Assembly (NCBI GenBank): GCA_943326315.2
Contig: CALPSU020000005.1
Span: 1-29,195 of the forward strand
Length of the DNA stretch: 29,195 nucleotides
Origin: Chryseobacterium gleum
GTDB lineage: Bacteria > Bacteroidota > Bacteroidia > Flavobacteriales_D > Crocinitomicaceae
Direction: 5' to 3'
A program made the translations under genes and the position numbers. The notes beneath the pieces are model-generated. The model was not told the DNA's origin, ran no database searches, and worked only from the letters and a program-made list of their open reading frames with translations. Shown here one piece after another: positions 15,137 through 22,029 of the stretch (positions are counted from its first letter, which is position 1; every line of letters begins with the position of its first letter).

Positions 15137-15535
15137 ATGAATATGACTGTACAAACAATTTTAATATTACTTACTATTGGAGTATTTGCTGGTATGCTTA
15201 GTGGTTTCGTTGGTGTTGGAGGAGGAATTATTATTGTTCCTGCTTTAGTCTTTTTTTTAGGCTTAACTCAGCACCAAGCCCAAGGCACGAGTTTATTCAT
15301 TCTTGTTTTACCTGTTGGAATTTTAGCAGTTATGAATTACTCAAAATCTTCAAATATCAATTGGAATTATGGAATCATAATAGCATTAGCTTTTATTGTT
15401 GGGGGATATTTTGGTTCTAAATTATCCTTAAAAATCTCGCCATCCATCGTAAAACTAACTTTCGGAATAATCATGGCTTTTGTATCTTTTAAATTAATTT
15501 TATCTGGTTATAACTCTATTTCAAATGGAAAATAA
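15137..15535 (+). CDS. Half-size TauE/SafE family membrane protein
   Basis: 132 residues with about four hydrophobic segments. Seen: the family signature SGFVGVGGGIIIVPALVFFL near the N-terminus, HQAQGTSLFILVLPVGILAV, and GGYFGSKLSLKISPSIVKLT, all from one half of the usual eight-helix (about 250 residue) TauE/SafE transporter, which consists of two inverted or repeated halves. It may therefore work as a dimer. TauE/SafE proteins are thought to export sulfite or organosulfur anions; substrate here is unknown. Its last 11 bases overlap the M20 amidohydrolase gene. Confidence 0.82.
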   Translation: MNMTVQTILILLTIGVFAGMLSGFVGVGGGIIIVPALVFFLGLTQHQAQGTSLFILVLPVGILAVMNYSKSSNINWNYGIIIALAFIVGGYFGSKLSLKISPSIVKLTFGIIMAFVSFKLILSGYNSISNGK

Positions 15536-16712
15536 TTTACACACTTTCATTAAAAAATATTCAATTTCAATTTTTGATAAAGTAAAAGGATATAGAGAAC
15601 ACCTTCATAAATATCCAGAACTTTCTTACCAAGAATTTGAAACAATGAAATTTGTTTCTGAAACTTTAACGAAGCTAGGAATTGAACATACAAGTAATAT
15701 TGGAGGTACTGGTGTAGTCGCTATTATTCGAGGAAAACAACATTCAAAAGAGCAATCGTGTATTGGATTAAGAGCAGATTTAGATGCACTACCAATAAAT
15801 GAAGAAAACGAAGTTGAATATAAATCAACTTTTGAAGGTATAATGCATGCCTGTGGCCACGATGTTCATACTTCAATTTTATTAGGAGTAGCTGAAATAT
15901 TAAACGAATTAAAAGAAGAGCTTCCAAATCCGGTTAAATTAATTTTTCAACCAGGTGAAGAAAAAAATCCTGGTGGAGCTACATATATGATTAGAGATGG
16001 CGTTTTAAAAAATCCAAATGTAAAAGAAATGTATGCTTTGCATGTCTTTCCGGATATGGAAACTGGTAAAGTTGGATTTAGAGAAGGTTTGTATATGGCC
16101 TCGTGTGATGAGATTTATGTAACTATTCTCGGAAAAGGTGGTCATGGTGCTACTCCTGATAAAACGATTGATCCGATTACAATTGGTGCAAATATTATTA
16201 CATCTATTCAACAAATTGTAAGTAGAAAATGTGACCCTACGGTTCCGTGTGTATTATCGTTTGGCCACTTTGAAGGTATAGGAGCTTCAAACGTTATTCC
16301 TTCAAAAGTAATATTGAAAGGTACATTCAGAACAATGAATGAAAAATGGAGAAAGGAAGCTTGGGAATTAATTAAATCACATATTCTTTTAACTGCTCAA
16401 GCTAATGGAGGAACAGCAGAAGTTGAGATTAGCGAAGGATATCCTTATTTAGAAAATAATCCTAAAATTACTTCTATCTTGAAAGAAAAAGCAAAATCAT
16501 TTTTAGGTGACTCCTTTGTTGAAGATTTACCTATCCGAATGACTTCAGAAGATTTCGCTTTTTATTCTCAAGAAATTCCTGTTTGCTTCTTTAGACTTGG
16601 TGTCAGAAATGAGGCCAAAGGAATTATTCACGGCGTACATAATTCAAAATTTGACGTTGATTCTGAAGCTCTAAAAATTGGAATGCAAGTAATGTGCTTA
16701 GCAGTTTTATAA
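15525..16712 (+). CDS. M20D amidohydrolase (N-acyl-amino acid / IAA-amino acid hydrolase type)
   Basis: Metal-dependent amidohydrolase (395 residues) that removes acyl groups from amino acids or related amides. Seen: GLRADLDALPINE at 81-93, HACGHDVHTSILLG at 108-121 (ligands C110, H112), FQPGEEKNPGGA at 141-152 (E145, E146), LHVFPD with H173, the dimerisation domain containing GHGATPDKTIDPI, TSEDFAFYSQEIP, and a C-terminal IIHGVHNSKFD histidine. The catalytic set looks complete. It overlaps the TauE-like gene by 11 bases, so translation is probably coupled. It converges on aroG with a single base between the two stop codons. Confidence 0.92.
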   Translation: MENNLHTFIKKYSISIFDKVKGYREHLHKYPELSYQEFETMKFVSETLTKLGIEHTSNIGGTGVVAIIRGKQHSKEQSCIGLRADLDALPINEENEVEYKSTFEGIMHACGHDVHTSILLGVAEILNELKEELPNPVKLIFQPGEEKNPGGATYMIRDGVLKNPNVKEMYALHVFPDMETGKVGFREGLYMASCDEIYVTILGKGGHGATPDKTIDPITIGANIITSIQQIVSRKCDPTVPCVLSFGHFEGIGASNVIPSKVILKGTFRTMNEKWRKEAWELIKSHILLTAQANGGTAEVEISEGYPYLENNPKITSILKEKAKSFLGDSFVEDLPIRMTSEDFAFYSQEIPVCFFRLGVRNEAKGIIHGVHNSKFDVDSEALKIGMQVMCLAVL

Positions 16713-16713
16713 A

Positions 16714-17766
16714 TTATTTTATACCATTTTGAACTCTAATACTTTCAATATGAACGGCTTCCATGTATGATTTTACAAACGCTTCTCCCAAATCTAATTG
16801 TTTAGATTTCTGAACCATTCGTTCTAAAATTTCATTCCAACGATTCGATTGTAAAACAGTAACATCATTTTCCAATTTTCTTTTACCTATCTGTTTTGCA
16901 ACTTTCATTCTATTAGAAATTAATGCTAAAAGTTCATCATCATAAAAATCAATTTGTTCTCTCAATTGATTTATTTCTTTTTCATAAGTTGAATTTTCTG
17001 TAGAACAAGTTTTCAATATTAAACTGCCTAACAAGTCAACCAACCCTTTGATTGAAACTTGTTGTTCTCTATCTGTTAAAGCATCTTTGGGAGAATAATG
17101 AGATTCAATTATTAACCCATTATATGCCAAATCAATACTTTTTTGAGAAATTTCTTTTAGTGTTTCTACTTTTCCACATATATGAGAAGGATCACAAATC
17201 ATGGGTAATTCTGGAAATAAACGTTTCATTTCAATTGGAATTTGCCATAATGGAGCATTCCTATATTCTGTGTTTCCATAGGATGAAAATCCTCGATGTA
17301 TCAATCCAATATTAGATATTCCTGCACTTTGTAATCTTTCTATAGCGCCAATCCATAATTTTAAATCTGGATTTACAGGATTTTTAATCAAAACAGTTTG
17401 ATTTGTTCCCTTTAAAGAATCAGCAATCATTTGTACACTGAAGGGGTTAACAGTTGTTCTTGCACCAATCCATAAAACATCTGTATCAAAACTTAATGCA
17501 TCTTCCACATGTTTACTTGTCGCTACTTCAACTCCGAATGGCAAACCGGTTTCTTGTTTTGCCTTTAACATCCATGCTAATCCTTTAGTTCCTACACCTT
17601 CAAATCCTCCTGGATTAGTTCGTGGTTTCCAAATTCCTCCTCTAAGAATATCTACTTTACCACTCGCCTTTAATTCAATTGCAGTTTGTAAAATTTGAAC
17701 TTCACTCTCAACACTGCATGGTCCTGCAATGATTAGATTATTTTTTTTAATAATACTATTTTCCAT
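16714..17766 (-). CDS. Bifunctional DAHP synthase / chorismate mutase
   Basis: 350 residues joining two enzymes of aromatic amino acid synthesis. Residues 1 to about 255 are a type I-beta-like 3-deoxy-7-phosphoheptulonate synthase (IIAGPCSVES, GIWKPRTNPGGFEGVGTKG, LWIGARTTVNPF, LIHRGFSSYGN, MICDPSHICGK, LIIESHYSPKDALTD). Residues 260-350 are an AroQ-type chorismate mutase (INQLREQIDFYDDELLALIS, NRMKVAKQIGKRK). The first makes DAHP from PEP and erythrose 4-phosphate; the second converts chorismate to prephenate, the substrate of the upstream pheA product. pheA stops 2 bases before its ATG, so both should fall under the phenylalanine attenuator upstream. Its transcript must end inside or beyond the converging M20 gene. 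Confidence 0.95.
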   Translation of the reverse strand: MENSIIKKNNLIIAGPCSVESEVQILQTAIELKASGKVDILRGGIWKPRTNPGGFEGVGTKGLAWMLKAKQETGLPFGVEVATSKHVEDALSFDTDVLWIGARTTVNPFSVQMIADSLKGTNQTVLIKNPVNPDLKLWIGAIERLQSAGISNIGLIHRGFSSYGNTEYRNAPLWQIPIEMKRLFPELPMICDPSHICGKVETLKEISQKSIDLAYNGLIIESHYSPKDALTDREQQVSIKGLVDLLGSLILKTCSTENSTYEKEINQLREQIDFYDDELLALISNRMKVAKQIGKRKLENDVTVLQSNRWNEILERMVQKSKQLDLGEAFVKSYMEAVHIESIRVQNGIK

Positions 17767-17768
17767 AA

Positions 17769-18605
17769 TTAATTATTTATTGGTAAATGAGATCCCTTAT
17801 AAACACCTAAAACTTTCAATGATTCAACCATTGATTCTATATTTAACATTGTCTTTTCAAAAATATTTCTATCCTCAAATTCAATATCTAAATGAAAAGC
17901 GTACGATGATGGATTATTAATAATTGGAACACTTTGAATTTTTGTTAAATTTAAATTCGCAGCTTTCAAAACAACCAAAATATCGCTAAGCCCCCCAATT
18001 TGGTCGTGAGTTCTAATAGTTACTGACCCCTTTGTCGGGTTTGCTTCTACATCAGCACCTTTACTTAAAATATAAAAACGAGTGAAATTTAATTTTTCAT
18101 CTGCAACGCTGTCTTCAATTACTTCTAATCCATACGTTTTAGCTACAGTAGGTCCAGCAATAACTGCTAATTTATTATTCATGTCGTTTTGAACTAATTT
18201 AGCTGAAGTTGCAGTGTCTTTAAATTCTGATACAACAACATTTTCTAAACCAGATAAGAAAAATTGAGATTGTCCTAAAGCCATTGGATGTGAAATAATT
18301 TCTCGAACATCTTCAAGTTTAGTTCCAGGTTTTCCTAACAACTGAAGTTCAATAGGCAAATATGTTTCACCAATAATCGTTAAATTGTGGGAATCTATCA
18401 ATTGATAATTCATCAAGATACTCCCAGCAATTTTATTTTCGATAGCAATGATTCCATAATCTACTAGATTTTTAGAAAGTTTATCGCATACTTCCTTGAA
18501 TGAATTACATTCTACAATTGTCACATCTTCTCCGAAATACTTTTTTGCAGCTAAATCATGAAAAGATGAAACTGAACCTTGAATTGCTATTAAATGATTT
18601 CTCAT
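17769..18605 (-). CDS. pheA: Prephenate dehydratase
   Basis: Converts prephenate to phenylpyruvate, the committed step to phenylalanine (278 residues). Seen: N-terminal IAIQGSVSSFHDLAAKKYFG, AIENKIAGSI, the catalytic NFTRFYIL with T175-R176-F177, then a C-terminal ACT domain from about 195. The ACT effector motifs differ from the classical GALV and ESRP pair: here GGLSDIL (204-210) and KIQSVP (222-227). No chorismate mutase domain is fused; that activity sits on the next gene, 2 bases away. Expression is probably controlled by the attenuator at 18632-18747, which contains a Phe-rich leader peptide. Confidence 0.95.
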   Translation of the reverse strand: MRNHLIAIQGSVSSFHDLAAKKYFGEDVTIVECNSFKEVCDKLSKNLVDYGIIAIENKIAGSILMNYQLIDSHNLTIIGETYLPIELQLLGKPGTKLEDVREIISHPMALGQSQFFLSGLENVVVSEFKDTATSAKLVQNDMNNKLAVIAGPTVAKTYGLEVIEDSVADEKLNFTRFYILSKGADVEANPTKGSVTIRTHDQIGGLSDILVVLKAANLNLTKIQSVPIINNPSSYAFHLDIEFEDRNIFEKTMLNIESMVESLKVLGVYKGSHLPINN

Positions 18606-18631
18606 AGTTTTAATTTATTTAATTATTAGAC

Positions 18632-18660
18632 AAAAAAAAGACCCTCCAAATGGAAGGTCT
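18632..18660 (-). terminator. Attenuator terminator hairpin in the pheA leader
   Basis: On the - strand AGACCTTCC (18660-18652) pairs over nine positions, one of them G-U, with GGAGGGTCT (18647-18639) around an ATTT loop, and seven T follow (18638-18632). The pheA ATG is 27 bases further. The hairpin lies in front of the gene, not after it. Its left arm can also pair with GGAAGG at 18694-18689, which defines a competing antiterminator. Confidence 0.88.
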
Positions 18661-18694
18661 AAATATTATTATTGGGTATAACAATTCTCCTTCC
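18652..18694 (-). promoter_or_regulatory. Antiterminator of the phenylalanine attenuator
   Basis: GGAAGG at 18694-18689 starts with the last base of the leader-peptide stop codon and is complementary to CCTTCC at 18657-18652, the left arm of the terminator. Between them ATTGTTAT (18685-18678) pairs with ATAATAAT (18672-18665) around ACCCA, an 8-bp stem with one G-U that brings the outer arms together. A ribosome stalled on the upstream Phe codons would leave GGAAGG free and block the terminator; one reaching the stop codon would cover it. Confidence 0.75.
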
Positions 18695-18747
18695 TAGTCA
18701 CGTTTGTGAAAGAAACTAAAAAAGAAGAAATTGAAATTTTGTACCAT
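18694..18747 (-). CDS. Phenylalanine-rich leader peptide of the pheA-aroG operon
   Basis: A 17-codon ORF with ATG at 18745-18747 and TAG at 18694-18696, reading MVQNFNFFFFSFFHKRD. Seven of 17 residues are Phe (positions 5, 7-10, 12, 13), using both TTC and TTT. It lies between a -7 promoter element 20 bases upstream and a terminator hairpin downstream, directly in front of prephenate dehydratase. This is the arrangement of the enterobacterial pheL leader, but I infer function from layout alone. No product beyond a sensing peptide is expected. Confidence 0.85.
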   Translation of the reverse strand: MVQNFNFFFFSFFHKRD

Positions 18748-18766
18748 ATCTTGATTATTATTTCGT

Positions 18767-18774
18767 CAAATATA
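18767..18774 (-). promoter_or_regulatory. Bacteroidota -7 promoter element of the pheA-aroG operon
   Basis: TATATTTG on the - strand matches TAnnTTTG exactly, 19 bases before the leader peptide ATG, so the predicted leader mRNA begins about 16 nt upstream of it. A TTTG lies 15 bases upstream, shorter than the usual spacing to a -33 element. The motif starts 24 bases past the recQ stop codon, with no terminator between, so some readthrough from recQ is possible. Confidence 0.6.
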
Positions 18775-18797
18775 TAACTTTTTTTAAAACAAAAAAA

Positions 18798-20975
18798 TTA
18801 ATTTGCCATTTCGCTCATAAATTTTATTCTCATTAGTCGAATTTCTTCTTCTGAATAATCACCATCTAATTCATGGTAAGCAGTTGTTAAATCGTCTGAT
18901 TCAGCCTCAGAAAAGTATTCATAAATTTCATCTTGATTATCCGAATCTAAAATATCTTCGATATAATAATTAATATTTACTCTTGTACCAGAGGATACTA
19001 TTGCTTCGATTTCTTCAATTACCTCATCAATAGATTTTCCTAAAGCTCTTCCTATATCTTCCAAAGGAAGTTTTCTATCAATATTTTGAATAAGTTGAAC
19101 TTTTAAAATCGATTTGTTTACTAGTGATTTAACAATTAAATCATTTGGTCGTTCAATATCATTATCGATAATGTAGTTATTAATCAACTCTAAAAAAGGA
19201 GCTCCGTAGCGAGAGGCTTTTCCATTTCCTACACCTTGAATATTTGTTAATTCATCCATAGTAATTGGATAATGGAAACACATATCCACTAACGATGGCT
19301 CTTGAAAAATTACAAATGGAGGTATGTTATTTTGTTTAGACAATGACTTTCTCAAATCCATCAACATCGTATACAATACCTCATCCATTGCTCCTCCTCC
19401 TGCAGTTATGATTTGATTATCATCATCAATTGAAGAATAATCATGCTCCTTAACAATCGTGAAGGAAACTGGATTTTTTATAAAATCATGCCCTTTCTCA
19501 GTCAATTTCATAACACCATATGATTCAATGTCTTTAGAAATATAGCCATATACAAGAGCCTGGCGTATTAAAGAAGTCCAAAAATTTTCATCTTTTTCTT
19601 TTCCTATTCCAAATCTAGGTAATTGATCATGCTTGTAACTCTTAATATCAGAAGTAATACTACCTACTAAATAAGAACAATAGTGTTTATACTTTTGTTG
19701 CTCTTGAAGATCAATTAAAGATTCCAAAAGCATTTGCATAAAATCTTTTCCTTCACTTTTTTCTTTCGGATGCTTGCAGTTATCACATAAAGCACTACAA
19801 TTATGCTCATTAAATTCTTCACCAAAATAATGTAAAATGAATTTACGTCTACAAACAGACGTTTCAGCAAAGGAAACCATTTCATTTAATAATTGTTTTC
19901 CAATTTCTTGCTCAGCGATAGGTTTACCCTGAAGGAATTTTTCTAATTTTTCAATGTCTTTATAATTGTAAAACACTAAACAATCTCCTTCTCCTCCATC
20001 TCTTCCAGCTCTACCAGTTTCTTGGTAGTAACTTTCTAAAGATTTAGGAATATCGTGATGAATTACAAAACGTACATCAGGCTTATCTATTCCCATACCG
20101 AACGCAATGGTGGCTACAATCACAGAAGTATCATCCATCAAAAACATATCTTGATGTTTTGCTCTTGTTGTAGCATCTAATCCTGCATGATAAGGAAGAG
20201 CATTAATTCCATTAACTTGTAGTAATTCAGAAATCTCTTCTACCTTCTTTCTGCTTAAACAATAAATAATCCCACTTTTGCCTGCTTTCGTTCTAATATA
20301 ACGGATAATTTCTTTCTCTACATCTTTTTTTGGACGAATTTCATAGTATAAATTATCTCTGTTAAAAGATGATTTAAATACTTTCGCATCCAACATATTT
20401 AAATTTTTCTGAATATCATATTGAACCTTAGGTGTAGCGGTAGCAGTTAATGCAATCACAGGAACATTTGATATTTTTTCAAAAATCTCTCTTAACCTTC
20501 TGTATTCAGGTCTAAAATCATGTCCCCATTCAGAAATACAATGCGCTTCATCAATTGCGAAAAAAGAAACATTTACAGAAGTTAAAAAAGAAATGTTATC
20601 TAATTTTGTTAAAGATTCAGGAGCAACATATAATAATTTGGTTTTTCCATCTTTTACATCTTTTTTAACTTTAGTAATTTCACTTTTTGTTAAAGAAGAA
20701 TTTAAAAAATGAGCAATATCTTCATCGTCGCTTACACTTCTAATTTCATCTACTTGATTTTTCATTAAAGCTATCAATGGAGAAACAATCACAGCAGTGC
20801 CTTCTAATAATAAAGCCGGCAACTGGTAACACATTGACTTACCACCACCTGTAGGCATAATTACAAAGGTGTTGTTTCCATTAAGGACATTGGTAATTAT
20901 CTCTTCTTGAGTACCTTTGAAACTGTCGAAACCAAAAAATTTACGTAATGCAACTTTCAAATCAAATTGAGCCAT
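18798..20975 (-). CDS. recQ: ATP-dependent DNA helicase RecQ
   Basis: 3'-5' superfamily 2 helicase for recombination and fork repair (725 residues, longer than the 609 of E. coli). Seen: Walker A PTGGGKS at 41-47, SPLIALMKNQV, DEAH box AIDEAHCISEWGHDFRPEYR with DEAH at 142-145, ALTATAT, motif VI QETGRAGRDG at 318-327, the zinc site C375, C393, C397, C400, an RQC winged-helix region, an HRDC domain at about 535-605 (FQEPSLVDMC, GVGNGKASRYG), and a further C-terminal acidic extension of about 100 residues. Divergent from tatC, 260 bases away. TACTTTCG about 40 bases upstream, with TTG 20 bases before it, is a near-match promoter. Confidence 0.96.
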   Translation of the reverse strand: MAQFDLKVALRKFFGFDSFKGTQEEIITNVLNGNNTFVIMPTGGGKSMCYQLPALLLEGTAVIVSPLIALMKNQVDEIRSVSDDEDIAHFLNSSLTKSEITKVKKDVKDGKTKLLYVAPESLTKLDNISFLTSVNVSFFAIDEAHCISEWGHDFRPEYRRLREIFEKISNVPVIALTATATPKVQYDIQKNLNMLDAKVFKSSFNRDNLYYEIRPKKDVEKEIIRYIRTKAGKSGIIYCLSRKKVEEISELLQVNGINALPYHAGLDATTRAKHQDMFLMDDTSVIVATIAFGMGIDKPDVRFVIHHDIPKSLESYYQETGRAGRDGGEGDCLVFYNYKDIEKLEKFLQGKPIAEQEIGKQLLNEMVSFAETSVCRRKFILHYFGEEFNEHNCSALCDNCKHPKEKSEGKDFMQMLLESLIDLQEQQKYKHYCSYLVGSITSDIKSYKHDQLPRFGIGKEKDENFWTSLIRQALVYGYISKDIESYGVMKLTEKGHDFIKNPVSFTIVKEHDYSSIDDDNQIITAGGGAMDEVLYTMLMDLRKSLSKQNNIPPFVIFQEPSLVDMCFHYPITMDELTNIQGVGNGKASRYGAPFLELINNYIIDNDIERPNDLIVKSLVNKSILKVQLIQNIDRKLPLEDIGRALGKSIDEVIEEIEAIVSSGTRVNINYYIEDILDSDNQDEIYEYFSEAESDDLTTAYHELDGDYSEEEIRLMRIKFMSEMAN

Positions 20976-21202
20976 TCTTGTCTATTCTTTAAAAAATTGT
21001 AACCTTCTTTCACGAAAGTACGAAAATTTATAAGGTTATTCAAGTACAAATATTAATTTATTTTAATCATTGTCTACAGTCTATAGTTTTGGCTAAAAAG
21101 GAGAAAATATTAACACCATAATTGAGTTTTATTTTAAAAACATATTTTAGAAATAAAATATTTTATAAAAATATGATTGATTTTAGCTTAATGAACATAC
21201 CA

Positions 21203-21214
21203 ATTCGATCGAAT
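21203..21214. promoter_or_regulatory. Perfect 12-bp palindrome in the tatC promoter
   Basis: ATTCGATCGAAT is its own reverse complement and lies four bases upstream of the tatC -7 element, in the spacer of the promoter. It is relatively GC-rich for this AT-rich intergenic region. A protein bound there would be placed to block RNA polymerase. No second copy was seen in the window. Confidence 0.35.
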
Positions 21215-21217
21215 CAT

Positions 21218-21225
21218 TAACTTTG
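21218..21225 (+). promoter_or_regulatory. Bacteroidota -7 promoter element of tatC
   Basis: TAACTTTG matches TAnnTTTG exactly. The tatC ATG follows 10 bases later, so the predicted leader is only about 7 nt. No TTTG at -33 is visible. The remaining 260-bp recQ-tatC gap is AT-rich and otherwise shows no gene. Confidence 0.55.
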
Positions 21226-21235
21226 CAATCGAAAT

Positions 21236-22027
21236 ATGGAAGAAGAAAATAAAATGTCCTTTTTGGACCATTTAGAAGAATTGAGATGGAGATTAGTTCG
21301 GTGCGCGATTGCTGTCCTAATATTTTCAATTGCTATTTGGTATTATCAAGAATGGATAATGGATAATGTATTCTTATCTATGAGTAAATCAGATTTTGTT
21401 ACTTTTAGATGGATGTGCGACTATTTAGGGATTTGCTCTGAGGATATTTCATTAAAAATGCAAAGCACCACACTTTCTGGTCAGTTCTCCTATGCTTTAA
21501 TGATGAGTATTATGGGAGGTGTCGTTTTTTCCTTCCCTTATATATTTTATCAAATTTGGGCATTTGTAAAACCCGGATTAAAAAAGAATGAAAAATCGAT
21601 GGCGTCTGGAATTGTTTTCTATGTCAGTTTATTATTTTTCTTAGGTATAACTTTTGGATATTTTATTGTAGCTCCATTATGCGTTCAGTTTTTTGCGATT
21701 TTTTCTATGAGTAAACAAATAGAAAACATACCTACGATTAGCTCTTATATGAGTCTTATTCTATCCACTGTATTTTATACTGGATTACTTTTTTTATTAC
21801 CCGTAGTTTCCTATTTATTAGCAAAGCTTGGAATAATCACAGCTGGGTTTTTAAGGAAATATCGTAAACATGCCATAGTAGGTGTACTAATATTATCAGC
21901 AGCAATTACTCCCCCTGATATTGTTAGTCAAATTGTTGTTTCTATTCCAATACTTTTACTATACGAAGTTGGAATTTTTGTTGTTGCTAGAGTTGAGAAA
22001 AACAAACTCAAACGTGGCGAATTTTAA
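21236..22027 (+). CDS. tatC: Twin-arginine translocase subunit TatC
   Basis: Six-helix inner-membrane receptor for twin-arginine signal peptides (263 residues). Seen: the signature FLDHLEELRWRLVRC with E15-L16-R17 in the same positions as E. coli TatC, PYIFYQIWAFVKPGLKKNEK, the FGYFIVAPLCVQFFAIFS region and LILSAAITPPDIVSQIVVSI. The first periplasmic loop is long (about residues 37-78, with two or three Cys: RWMCDYLGICSED), a feature I associate with Bacteroidota. The DUF5686 gene starts 2 bases after the stop and lptB follows, so the three are likely one operon. No tatA is in the window. Confidence 0.96.
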   Translation: MEEENKMSFLDHLEELRWRLVRCAIAVLIFSIAIWYYQEWIMDNVFLSMSKSDFVTFRWMCDYLGICSEDISLKMQSTTLSGQFSYALMMSIMGGVVFSFPYIFYQIWAFVKPGLKKNEKSMASGIVFYVSLLFFLGITFGYFIVAPLCVQFFAIFSMSKQIENIPTISSYMSLILSTVFYTGLLFLLPVVSYLLAKLGIITAGFLRKYRKHAIVGVLILSAAITPPDIVSQIVVSIPILLLYEVGIFVVARVEKNKLKRGEF

Positions 22028-22029
22028 AA

